Source: JAJZVS01 sp963708095 (lineage in GTDB: Bacteria > Pseudomonadota > Alphaproteobacteria > Acetobacterales > Acetobacteraceae). From it: a DNA stretch of 64,000 bases. The notes below the pieces were generated by a model. It was not told the origin of the DNA and did no database searches. It saw only the letters and a program-made list of their open reading frames with translations. Within the stretch, counting starts at the first letter, position 1; the number at the start of each line of letters is the position of its first letter. This document shows, piece after piece, positions 26,375 to 34,064 of this stretch. The stretch lies in the NCBI GenBank assembly GCA_963708095.1, contig OY970182.1, positions 992,001-1,056,000 on the forward strand, given 5' to 3'. The position numbers were made by a program, and so were the translations under genes.

Positions 26375-26498
26375 TCACCTCTCCCGCTCTCGCGGGAGAG
26401 GTCGGTTCGCGTAGCGGACCGGGTGAGGGAACCGTGCCTCGCGCCCTCACCCGCCGTGCTGCGCACGGCGACCTCTCCCGCGAGAGCGGGAGAGGTGA
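26375..26498. repeat. 124-bp palindromic intergenic element
   Basis: Perfect 30-nt outer arms (26375-26404 and 26469-26498), each itself a hairpin with TCTCCCGCTCTCGCGGGAGA, flank an inner CCGGGTGAGGG / CCCTCACCCG pair. This resembles the REP-like palindromes common between alphaproteobacterial genes. Together with the next repeat it fills the gap 26174-26684; no gene is seen there. Confidence 0.8.
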
Positions 26499-26546
26499 CG
26501 CGCCGGAGGTTCGCCCGATTGCCCTGGGCCAGGCATCGCCCCTACT

Positions 26547-26645
26547 CCCCTCCCCTTGCGGGAAGGCCGGGGGAGGGGTGCGCGCCCCACCGAAATCCGT
26601 GCGGCCGGCACGCCTTCCCCGCCGCCTCCCACAAGGGGAGGACAG
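26547..26645. repeat. Palindromic intergenic repeat
   Basis: Left arm CTCCCCTCCCCTTGCGGGAA with GGGGGAGGGGTGCG, right arm CGCCTTCCCCGCCGCCTCCC followed by AAGGGGAGGA. This is a relative of 5852-5945 and 24432-24513, placed just past the 3' end of mnmA. Confidence 0.65.
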
Positions 26646-26684
26646 AAGAAGGATGATCGAGCGGCGGCCGGACCGCCGCGTTCG

Positions 26685-27815
26685 TCAGGCCGCGCCGGCG
26701 CGCGCCACCACCGGCGAAGCCGGTCGCGCACCCGAAATCGCGGCCCGGCAGATCATGCCGCCGCCAAGCACCCGCTCTCCGTCATAAGCCACACACGCCT
26801 GCCCGGGGGCCGGCAGCGCGGGGATGTCGAGCCGCACCAGTGCCTCGCCCCCCTCCCCCGCCGGCAGCAGCAGCGCCGGGCGCGGCACGTCGCGCGCCCG
26901 CAGCTTCACCGTGCAGCGCAGGCCCGAAGCCGGCAGCAACCCAAGCGGCAATGCGACGAGCCAGTTCGTGTCCCGCAACGCCAGCTCCCGCGTGCCCTCG
27001 CTTCGCGGCCCCACCACCACCCGACGCGCAGCCGCGTCCAGCGCCACCACCACCCGCCCCGGCGCCGCTGCCGCCCCGAGCCGGCGCGCCTGGCCCACGG
27101 TGTAGCGGGCAATCCCGTCATGCCGGCCGAGCACCGCCCCGCCCGCATCCACGATGTCCCCCGGCGCCAGCGCCTCCGGCCGCAGCCGCCCCACGACCTC
27201 GGCATAACTCCCGGATGGGACAAAGCAGATGTCCTGGCTGTCCGGCTTGGCCGCGACCGGCAGCCCGAGCCGCTCCGCCACGCCCCGCACCGCAGCCTTG
27301 TCCGCCATCTCCCCCAATGGAAACAGACAAAACCCAAGCTGCTCCCGCGTCGTGGCAAACAGGAACCAGCTCTGGTCCCGCGCCGCATCGCGTGCCCGCC
27401 ACAGTTCCGGCCCCGCAGCCCCGTCCACCCGACGAACATAATGCCCGGTCGCCAGCCGCTCGGCGCCAAGCCCGCGCGCCAACGAACCAAGATCGGCAAA
27501 CTTCACCGTCTGATTGCAGCGCACGCACGGCACCGGCGTTTCACCGGCCGCATAGGAATCGGCAAAATCACCGATGACCGCATCGCGAAACCGCACCTCC
27601 GCATCGATCACGTAATGCGCAATGCCCAGATGATCGGCCACCCGACGCGCATCATGAATGTCCTGCCCCGCGCAGCACGCGCCGCGACGCCCCGAGGCAA
27701 CCCCATGATCGTAAAGCTGCAAGGTGACACCAATCACCTCATGCCCGTCCGCAGTTAGCAGCCCAGCCACCACCGAACTGTCCACGCCCCCCGACATGGC
27801 GACCACCACCCGCAT
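26685..27815 (-). CDS. mnmA: tRNA-specific 2-thiouridylase MnmA
   Basis: The 376-aa enzyme thiolates U34 of tRNA-Lys, -Glu and -Gln. It shows the PP-loop SGGVDSS at the N-terminus, the catalytic Cys in PVPCVRCNQTVKF, the second Cys in DSQDICFVP, and the C-terminal beta-barrel. It lies downstream of two cysteine desulfurases and a ferredoxin, which would supply the persulfide sulfur. The 338-bp palindrome separates it from that run. The start is the ATG before RVVVAMSGGVDS. Confidence 0.96.
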   Translation of the reverse strand: MRVVVAMSGGVDSSVVAGLLTADGHEVIGVTLQLYDHGVASGRRGACCAGQDIHDARRVADHLGIAHYVIDAEVRFRDAVIGDFADSYAAGETPVPCVRCNQTVKFADLGSLARGLGAERLATGHYVRRVDGAAGPELWRARDAARDQSWFLFATTREQLGFCLFPLGEMADKAAVRGVAERLGLPVAAKPDSQDICFVPSGSYAEVVGRLRPEALAPGDIVDAGGAVLGRHDGIARYTVGQARRLGAAAAPGRVVVALDAAARRVVVGPRSEGTRELALRDTNWLVALPLGLLPASGLRCTVKLRARDVPRPALLLPAGEGGEALVRLDIPALPAPGQACVAYDGERVLGGGMICRAAISGARPASPVVARAGAA

Positions 27816-27834
27816 GGGGGGCTCAGACCAATCT

Positions 27835-28172
27835 TGGAGACATCGGACGGTTCGACAACAAGGCCAGGGGGCGCTGCCCCCTGGACCCCCGCCAAGGGCA
27901 GGGCCCTTGGAACCCGTCCGTTGGTTCCGTGCGGGTGGGGGGGGTCTCGGGTCCGGGACGGGGCTGCGCGGGGCGGGCGCGTTGGGCGGGGACAGGGCGC
28001 ACCTGCGCCCTGTCCCCGCCCAACGCGCCCGCCCCGCGCAGCCCCGTCCCGGACCCGAGACCCCCCCCACCCGCACGGAACCCAAAAGAAGGGGTCCAGG
28101 GGACTAGTTCCCTGGCGGGGGTCCAGGGGGCAGCGCCCCCTGGCCTTGCTGTCGAGATGTCAGACGTCTCCA
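27835..28172. repeat. 338-bp giant inverted repeat in the isc-mnmA operon
   Basis: The inner arms 27925-28001 and 28004-28080 are a perfect 77-bp inverted repeat with a 2-nt centre. The outer arms 27835-27894 and 28113-28172 match at about 54 of 60 positions, including the family block AAGGCCAGGGGGCGCTGCC. About 30 nt on each side between inner and outer arms do not pair. It fills the gap between the ferredoxin gene (stop at 28180) and mnmA (start at 27815). Confidence 0.93.
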
Positions 28173-28179
28173 TGGCTGG

Positions 28180-28512
28180 TCAGGAGTCCAGCATGTTGCG
28201 GGTGCCGGCGGGGAGTTTCACGACGAGGCCGTCCAGTGCCGGGACCATGACGATCTGGCAGCCGAGGCGGGAGGTTTCGGTGAGGCCGAAGGCGAGGTCG
28301 AGCATGTCTTCTTCGTCCTCCGTGGGCTGGGTCAGCCGCTTGAACCAGGCGGCGTCGACGATGACGTGGCAGGTGGAGCAGGCGAGCGAGCCTTCGCAGG
28401 CGCCCTCGATATCAATCCCGTGTTTGTGGGCGATCTCGAGCACGGAGAGGCCGAGGGGTGCATCGACCTCTCGGCGCGTTCCGTCGCGCTCGATGAACGT
28501 CATTTTCGGCAT
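28180..28512 (-). CDS. fdx: Isc-type [2Fe-2S] ferredoxin
   Basis: The 110-aa adrenodoxin-type ferredoxin has cluster ligands in the pattern C-x5-C-x2-C (GACEGSLACSTCHVI) and a distal Cys in SRLGCQIVM. By family it supplies electrons to Fe-S assembly. It starts 17 nt after the upstream desulfurase stop, within the same operon. The ATG before PKMTFIERDG is preferred; the long upstream frame is a shadow of the desulfurase. Confidence 0.93.
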   Translation of the reverse strand: MPKMTFIERDGTRREVDAPLGLSVLEIAHKHGIDIEGACEGSLACSTCHVIVDAAWFKRLTQPTEDEEDMLDLAFGLTETSRLGCQIVMVPALDGLVVKLPAGTRNMLDS

Positions 28513-28529
28513 GGTGCGAACGGGTCCAA

Positions 28530-29723
28530 TCAGGCCGGGGGCGCTGCGCGGTCGTGGGCGGCGGCCAGCGCCGCGGCGGCGTAGTCGATCTCGGCGGCCG
28601 ACGTAAAGCGTCCGATCCCGATCCGCAAGCTGCGAGCGGCTGCCGCCTCCGCGACGCCCATGGCGCGCAGGACGTAGGAAGGTTCGACGGCGGCCGAGGA
28701 GCAGGCGGAGCCGGTGGAGACGCAGAGCTCGGGTGCGCCCGCCATGATGTCCACGGCGGTGGCGGCAGGGAAGGTCAGATTGAGGTTGCCGGGCAGGCGG
28801 GCATCGAGGCTGCCGTTCACCGTTATTCCGGGGAGCAGGGCGCGCAGGCGGTCGAGCAGGCGGGTGCGCAGCACGGCGAGGCGGGCGGCTTCTTCCGCCT
28901 GTTCGGCTTTGGCGAGGCGGCAGGCCTCGCCAAAGCCGACGATCAGGGGGGCGGGGAGGGTTCCGGAGCGCAGGCCGCGTTCCTGTCCGCCGCCGGAGAA
29001 CAGGGGTGCGAGCCGGACCCGCGGACGGCGGCGGACGTAGAGGGCGCCGACGCCTTTCGGCCCGTAGAGTTTGTGGCCGCTGATCGAGGCGAGGTCGAGG
29101 TGCCAGGCGGCAACGTCGAGTGGGATTTTTCCGGCTGCCTGCGCGAGGTCGCTGTGCACCAGGGCGCCGGCTTCCTTGGCGATCGCGGCGAGTGTCGGCA
29201 GATCCTGGATCACCCCGGTTTCGTTGTTGGCGGCCATGATGCTGACGAGCAGGGTGGGCTCGGCGAGGGCGGCGCGCAGGACGTCGGGGTCCAACATTCC
29301 GTCGCTTCGGACCGGGAGGAAGATGGGGTCGAACCCCTCGCGTCCGAGGTCGGCGACCGATTCGAGGACGCATTTATGTTCGGTGGCGAGGGTGACGATG
29401 CGCCGGCGCGGCGGGGCTCCGGCCGGGGGGTAGGCGCTTGCGTGGCGGGCGGCGCCTTTGATGGCGATGTTGTTGCTTTCGGTGGCGCCGGAGGTGAACA
29501 CGACCTCGTTCGGCGCCGCGCCGATCAGGGTGGCGACGTGGACGCGGGCGGCTTCCACGGCGTCTTCGGCGAAGCGGCCCATGGCGTGTTCGACGCTGTG
29601 AGGGTTGCCGTAGTGCTCGACGAAGAAGGGCAGCATGACGGCGAGCACGCGCGGGTCGCAGCGGGTGGTGGCCTGGTTGTCAAGGTAGACCGGGCGGTTT
29701 GGGACGGGGGGCGTGAGGGACAT
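28530..29723 (-). CDS. iscS: Cysteine desulfurase, IscS group
   Basis: The 397-aa fold-type I PLP enzyme has YLDNQATTRCDPRV, the PLP-binding ISGHKLYGPKGVGALYV, and the active-site Cys in STGSACSSAAVEPSYVLRA, the class I loop. It removes sulfur from cysteine as protein persulfide. It is the second of two desulfurase genes in tandem. No iscU, hscA or hscB is next to it, so its acceptor may be MnmA or a scaffold encoded elsewhere. Confidence 0.93.
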   Translation of the reverse strand: MSLTPPVPNRPVYLDNQATTRCDPRVLAVMLPFFVEHYGNPHSVEHAMGRFAEDAVEAARVHVATLIGAAPNEVVFTSGATESNNIAIKGAARHASAYPPAGAPPRRRIVTLATEHKCVLESVADLGREGFDPIFLPVRSDGMLDPDVLRAALAEPTLLVSIMAANNETGVIQDLPTLAAIAKEAGALVHSDLAQAAGKIPLDVAAWHLDLASISGHKLYGPKGVGALYVRRRPRVRLAPLFSGGGQERGLRSGTLPAPLIVGFGEACRLAKAEQAEEAARLAVLRTRLLDRLRALLPGITVNGSLDARLPGNLNLTFPAATAVDIMAGAPELCVSTGSACSSAAVEPSYVLRAMGVAEAAAARSLRIGIGRFTSAAEIDYAAAALAAAHDRAAPPA

Positions 29724-29741
29724 GACGGGGGCGATGTGGGG

Positions 29742-30974
29742 TCAGGCCGCGGCGGGTGCCAGGGACGGCGGCGAGGGTGACGTCGGCACGGGTGACGTCG
29801 GGGCCGGGGATGCGGGCGCCACGGATGCGGACGCGGGCCACGCCGGCGCCGGTGATACGGATACCGGCGCCGGCGTGGCGAGCGCGGCGCGCAGTTGGCT
29901 GGCGATGCGCGGGTAGGCATCGGCGAAGGCCGCCGCGTCCGCCGCGGTCGCGTTCCACGGCAGGGAGACGCGGATCGCCTGGCCGGCGAGCGGGCCGAGG
30001 CCCATCGCCGCCAACACGTGGCTCGCCGCCACCTTGCCCGACGAGCAGGCCGCGCCGGCACTGACGGCGATGCCGGCCAGGTCGAGCGCGATCACCTGCG
30101 CATCCGCCCGCACGCCGGGCAGCGCGAGGCAGGTGGTGTTGGCGAGACGCGGCGCGCCCGCGCCGCAGATCACGGCGCCGGCGTCGACGGCGGCATGCTC
30201 GATGATGCCACGCAGGCCGGCAAGACGGTTCGGTGCGCCGGCGGCCGCGGCAGAGGCGGCGCGGACGGCGGCGGCGAAGCCGGCGATCGCGGGCAGCGGC
30301 GGCGTGCCGGCGCGCCAGCCGCGTTCCTGCCCGCCGCCCGGCAGCAACGGCCGCGGCGCCGGCGCGTCCGGCCCGAGCAGCAGCGCGCCGGCGCCCATAG
30401 GGCCGCCGAGCTTGTGGCCCGACAGCGCCAGGCTGTGCGCGCCGAGGCCGGCGAGATCGACCTCCCCCCTCCCCGCCGCCTGCACCGCATCGACATGCAG
30501 CCAGGCGCCGAAGCGGCGGCAGAGCGCGCCGGCGGCGGCGATGGGCTGGATCATGCCGGTCTCGTTGTTTGCCGCCATCAGCACGACGAGCGTCGGGCCG
30601 GCCACGAGCAGGGCGGCGAGCGCATCGAGGTCGGCGACCCCATCGCAATCAACCGGCAGGCGGTGTGCGTCCGGCGCCGCGGCGAGCACCGAGTTGTGTT
30701 CGGTGGCGCCGACCACGATCCGCCGGCCGGGGGCGAAGGCGTGCAGCGCGAGCGCGTTGGCCTCGGTGGCGCCGGAGGTGAACACCACACCCGCCGGGCT
30801 GGCGCCGAAGGCCCCGGCGATCGCCTCGCGCGCGTTTTCCAGCAGCCGCCGCGCCGCCCGCCCGTCGACGTGTACGGAGGCCGGGTTGCCGGGCTCTGCG
30901 AGGGCAGCGAGCATCGCGGTACGGGCTTCGGGGCGCAGCGGCTCGGAGGCGTTAGCATCGAGGTAGTGGCGCAT
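29742..30974 (-). CDS. Cysteine desulfurase, NifS-like paralogue
   Basis: The 410-aa protein has YLDANASEPLRPEART, the PLP lysine in LSGHKLGGPMGAGALLL, and the catalytic Cys in VSAGAACSSGKVAASHVL. It differs from its neighbour in the SSGKV loop and has a C-terminal tail of about 45 residues rich in Ala, Pro, Ser and Thr (residues 365-410) that looks unfolded. It lies between iscR and iscS. It could be a specialised sulfur donor, or a duplicate drifting in function. Confidence 0.9.
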   Translation of the reverse strand: MRHYLDANASEPLRPEARTAMLAALAEPGNPASVHVDGRAARRLLENAREAIAGAFGASPAGVVFTSGATEANALALHAFAPGRRIVVGATEHNSVLAAAPDAHRLPVDCDGVADLDALAALLVAGPTLVVLMAANNETGMIQPIAAAGALCRRFGAWLHVDAVQAAGRGEVDLAGLGAHSLALSGHKLGGPMGAGALLLGPDAPAPRPLLPGGGQERGWRAGTPPLPAIAGFAAAVRAASAAAAGAPNRLAGLRGIIEHAAVDAGAVICGAGAPRLANTTCLALPGVRADAQVIALDLAGIAVSAGAACSSGKVAASHVLAAMGLGPLAGQAIRVSLPWNATAADAAAFADAYPRIASQLRAALATPAPVSVSPAPAWPASASVAPASPAPTSPVPTSPSPPSLAPAAA

Positions 30975-31084
30975 GCGCGGGTCCGATTCGGGTGCCGGGT
31001 CTTCGGGGTGCCGGATCTTCGGAATGCCGGCTCACGGACGCCGGTTCGATCGCGCCGATCCGGGGGCGCGGGCCGGGGTTGGGG

Positions 31085-31570
31085 TCACTCCGCCAGGACC
31101 GGTGCGGACGCGGGCGCGGCGGCGCGGCCGAGCACCCGGTCGTCGAGCACGTCGGCCAGAGTGATGCCGTCCAGGAACAGGTGGATCTGCTGACCAAGCT
31201 CCTGCCACAGGTCATGGGTACGGCATGGGCCGGCCTCGGTATCGGGGTAGAACATGCAGCCGGTGCCGCCCTCCTGGCAGCGGGTGGCGCGGATCGGCTC
31301 GTCGACCGCGACGGCGATGGCGGCAATGGTGATCTCCGAGGCCGGGCGCGACAGCCGATAGCCGCCCCCGGGGCCGCGGTTGGCGCCGACCAGGCCGGCG
31401 CGTCGCAGTCGGCCGAAAATCTGTTCCAGGTAGGAGAGGCTGAGCAACTGGCTGGCGGCGATGTCGGCGAGGCAGACCGGACCGCAGGGACAGGCGCCGG
31501 GGCGGCCTTCGCGCTCGGCGAGCTCGACCATGGCCATGACGGCATAGCGCCCGCGGGTGGAGAGTTGCAT
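31085..31570 (-). CDS. iscR: IscR-type Rrf2 regulator
   Basis: The 161-aa Rrf2-family winged helix protein opens MQLSTRGRYAVMAMVELAE, with recognition helix LSLSYLEQIFGRLR and wing RGPGGGYRLSR. The cluster site RATRCQEGGTGC then CRTHDLW gives Cys98, Cys105, Cys116 and His119; the spacing is longer than in E. coli IscR. Three further cysteines sit in the loop before the recognition helix (GACPCGPVC, Cys27, 29 and 33). It should sense Fe-S status and repress its own operon through the box at 32642-32666. Confidence 0.92.
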   Translation of the reverse strand: MQLSTRGRYAVMAMVELAEREGRPGACPCGPVCLADIAASQLLSLSYLEQIFGRLRRAGLVGANRGPGGGYRLSRPASEITIAAIAVAVDEPIRATRCQEGGTGCMFYPDTEAGPCRTHDLWQELGQQIHLFLDGITLADVLDDRVLGRAAAPASAPVLAE

Positions 31571-31616
31571 GACGGTATCCTTCCCTTCAGACGGGCCCTT
31601 CAGACGGGCGTCTTGT

Positions 31617-32450
31617 TCAGACTGCCGGTGCGGGGCGGGTTTCGCTCGCCGCCGCCGTCACCGGCGGCGGTGCGCCCGGGTCTCCCGGTCCGCTGCCGTT
31701 GGCACCGAGGCCGGAGGTGGCGGTGACCCCGGCGCCCATGCCGTTCGTTCCGACGCCGGGGGCACCGCCGCCGTTGCCGACCGTACCGTTGGAGACGGTC
31801 CCATTTCCGCCGGCGAGGCGGGCCACTCGTACTTCCACCTCGGCAAGTTCGGCGCGCAGCCCTTCGAGATCGCGCAGCAGGGGATCGAGGCTGTCGTCGC
31901 ACGGCATGCCGTAGGGGTCGAAATGCGGCGCCCGGCGCAGTGGCTTGCGATCCACGGGGCGGGCCGGCATGCCGACCACGGTGGTATCGGCCGGCACGTC
32001 GTCGACCACGACGGCGTTGGAGCCGACCCGGGCGTTGTCGCCGACATGGATCGGCCCCAGAACCTTGGCGCCGGCGCCGATGATGACGTTGTTGCCGATC
32101 GTCGGATGGCGCTTGCCGGCCGAGGTCCGCGCCACACCCAGGGTGACCTGGTGGTAGAGATAGCAATCGTCGCCGATTTCGGCGGTTTCGCCGATCACCA
32201 CGCCCATCCCGTGGTCGATGACGAGCCGCCGGCCGAGCTTGGCGGCCGGGTGGATCTCGATTCCCGTCAGCCAGCGGGCGATGTGGGAGGAGAAGCGGCC
32301 GAGCAGCCGCATATGGCGTGACCACAGCGCGTGCGAAAGCTTGTGCCACAGCACGGCGTGCACGCCGGGGTAGCAAAGCAGGACTTCCAGGTCCGACCGG
32401 GCCGCGGGATCGCGTTCCCGATAGGTTCGGATCAGCTCACGGAGAAACAT
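31617..32450 (-). CDS. cysE: Serine O-acetyltransferase
   Basis: The 277-aa EpsC/CysE-type enzyme makes O-acetylserine for cysteine synthesis. It shows RDPAARSDLEVLLCYPGVHA, then HRLSHALW-like HKLSHALWSRHMRLL, and the hexapeptide helix with HPAAKLGRRLVIDHGMGVVI (catalytic His). A Gly/Asn/Thr-rich tail of about 80 residues follows the fold. It is first in the operon, which links cysteine supply to desulfurase demand. The ATG three codons upstream is an alternative start; neither has a strong ribosome-binding site. Confidence 0.9.
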   Translation of the reverse strand: MFLRELIRTYRERDPAARSDLEVLLCYPGVHAVLWHKLSHALWSRHMRLLGRFSSHIARWLTGIEIHPAAKLGRRLVIDHGMGVVIGETAEIGDDCYLYHQVTLGVARTSAGKRHPTIGNNVIIGAGAKVLGPIHVGDNARVGSNAVVVDDVPADTTVVGMPARPVDRKPLRRAPHFDPYGMPCDDSLDPLLRDLEGLRAELAEVEVRVARLAGGNGTVSNGTVGNGGGAPGVGTNGMGAGVTATSGLGANGSGPGDPGAPPPVTAAASETRPAPAV

Positions 32451-32633
32451 GAAAGCCATGCGACAAATCCGTTATACATATGACCCGGGCCTTGCTTATA
32501 CTGCCCGGCAGTGGGGGCGCGAGGGTGTCTTGTCTCTCCCGCTGCATCGGATGTCGGGGCGCTGTTCGGTATGCAGAGAAGGCGCCTGGGCATCGGGCAG
32601 TTCGGTTTGGGCGGGAGTTTCGGAACGGTCTTA

Positions 32634-32666
32634 CGTATAGAATTCCCGACTCAGGTAGTCAAGATT
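32634..32666 (-). promoter_or_regulatory. Promoter and IscR type 1 box of the cysE-iscR operon
   Basis: On the minus strand there is a -35 TTGACT (32662-32657), a 17-bp spacer and a -10 TATACG (32639-32634). Overlapping the -35 is AATCTTGACTACCTGAGTCG with GGAAT (32666-32642). This matches the published 25-bp type 1 IscR consensus at about 19 positions, including the GACT-N5-AGTC core. It implies autorepression by cluster-loaded IscR. The rest of the 32460-32891 gap shows no gene. Confidence 0.68.
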
Positions 32667-32891
32667 ATGGCGGTCAAGGTTGCCGTGCGCTATAAGCGGC
32701 ATGCGTGGACGTAGAATATCGGGGGGACCCTACCTATCTTCAAAGATCGAAAATGCGGCGTGCAGCCCGCGCTATGGGGGTTGCAGCGTGGTTGGGGCGC
32801 GCCGCAGGAACAAGCGCCGGCGAGGCGAGGGTCGGGGGGATCTTCGCGGACGTCGCCGGGCCACCAAAGATAAAACGGAATTCGGGACGCC

Positions 32892-33557
32892 ATGCCTGAG
32901 GTTATGTTCGCCGGCCCCGACGGCCGGCTCGAGGGGCGCTACCACCACAGCAAGGATCGCGGCGCGCCGGTTGCGCTGGTGCTGCATCCCCACCCGCTGC
33001 ACGGCGGGACCATGAACAACCGGATCACCTACGCCATGTTCCAGGCCTTTCAGCGCCTGGGCTGCTCGGTGATGCGATTCAACTTCCGCGGAGTCGGCCG
33101 CAGCCAGGGCCGCTACGACGGCGGCATCGGCGAGATCGGGGATGCCGCGGCGGCGCTCGACTGGATGCAGGCGGTCAATCCGAACGCCGGCGGGCTGTGG
33201 ATCGCCGGCTACTCGTTCGGCGCCTTCGTCGGCATGCAGGTGCTGATGCGCCGGCCGGAAATCTCCGGCTGGATCAGCGTCGCCCCGCCCGCCAGCCATT
33301 ACGATTTCGGATTCCTGGCTCCCTGCCCCTGCGGCGGGCTCATGATCCACGGCGATGCGGACGAGCTGGTGCCGGAACCGTCGGTGCGGAAGCTGGTGGA
33401 CAAGCTGAACACTCAGAAGGGCGTAGCGGTGGACTACCGGATCTTCGAGGGCGCGGACCATGTGTTCGCCAGCCACGCCGACGCGGTCGCCGAAGCGCTG
33501 GAAGACCACGTGGGCAAGTCGATCGCACGCCGGCAGATGGCGCTGGCCGCGGACTGA
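32892..33557 (+). CDS. Alpha/beta-hydrolase (COG2945-like)
   Basis: The 221-aa serine hydrolase has the oxyanion-type HPHPLHGGTMNN, the nucleophile elbow GYSFGAFVG, Asp in HGDADELVP and His in GADHVFASH. The substrate is unknown. It is a single-gene unit closed by the hairpin at 33581-33613. Confidence 0.88.
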   Translation: MPEVMFAGPDGRLEGRYHHSKDRGAPVALVLHPHPLHGGTMNNRITYAMFQAFQRLGCSVMRFNFRGVGRSQGRYDGGIGEIGDAAAALDWMQAVNPNAGGLWIAGYSFGAFVGMQVLMRRPEISGWISVAPPASHYDFGFLAPCPCGGLMIHGDADELVPEPSVRKLVDKLNTQKGVAVDYRIFEGADHVFASHADAVAEALEDHVGKSIARRQMALAAD

Positions 33558-33580
33558 GCGGGAACTCCGCACCGGATACC

Positions 33581-33613
33581 ACCAGAACGGCGCCCCTCGG
33601 GCGCCGTTCTGGT
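33581..33613 (+). terminator. Strong hairpin after the hydrolase
   Basis: Perfect 15-nt arms (ACCAGAACGGCGCCC and its complement) flank the loop CTC, 24 nt after the stop. No long T-run follows (TGTGGGGG), so it may act with Rho or simply as a stable 3' end. Confidence 0.7.
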
Positions 33614-34014
33614 GTGGGGGAAGTTTCTGCTGGTGTTGTTGGGCTGCCGCGCCCGGCACCGGTCAGGCGTGGGCGCTTCCGGTAGAATGGCGTCCTGCCG
33701 CAGACCCGCATAGCGTCGTCGGCAGCGAAACAATCCGCATCGTGCAGCACGTAGGCCTCGAAGGCCTCGCCCTGAAACGGCGAATGGCCGGCATGTGTCG
33801 CCACGACACGCCCCACCTTTCCGCTCGCTGCGGATCCCCGACCGCCCTGCACGGCATGCCCGACGAGGCACATCCGCTCGCCGGCATCCGCACCGCCAAC
33901 GGGCGCCGGCGGCGGCCGACAGGATCGCACCCGGCAGACCGTGGCAGGGCCGGGCATGGGCGTCTCCGCTCCGTCGGCAAACCGGTGGATTCCGTTCAAA
34001 TTTCCTGTATCTAG
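33614..34014. other. Intergenic region without a supported gene
   Basis: A minus-strand frame here (33999 down to 33340) runs straight through the hairpin and the end of the hydrolase, and has no recognisable motif. I see nothing else in the stretch. Confidence 0.5.
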
Positions 34015-34043
34015 TTGTCGTTCCCATGTACTATGTCTATATG
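34015..34043 (+). promoter_or_regulatory. Possible promoter of the ribonucleotide reductase gene
   Basis: The -35-like TTGTCG (34015-34020), 17-bp spacer and -10-like TATATG (34038-34043) lie in a locally AT-rich stretch. AAAGGAG lies 5 nt before the ATG at 34065. I see no convincing NrdR box or cobalamin riboswitch. Confidence 0.4.
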
Positions 34044-34064
34044 TGGGGTTCTAAAGGAGCCGCC

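Noticed and set aside
27925..28080. Coding region within the giant palindrome
   Set aside because: Open frames on both strands are mirror images caused by the inverted repeat.
33340..33999. Long minus-strand open frame after the hydrolase
   Set aside because: It runs through the terminator hairpin and the hydrolase C-terminus, has no recognisable motif and no ribosome-binding site.
34015..34064. NrdR box or cobalamin riboswitch before nrdJ
   Set aside because: The leader is only a few tens of bases long, and the sequence does not fit the NrdR consensus or a B12 box.
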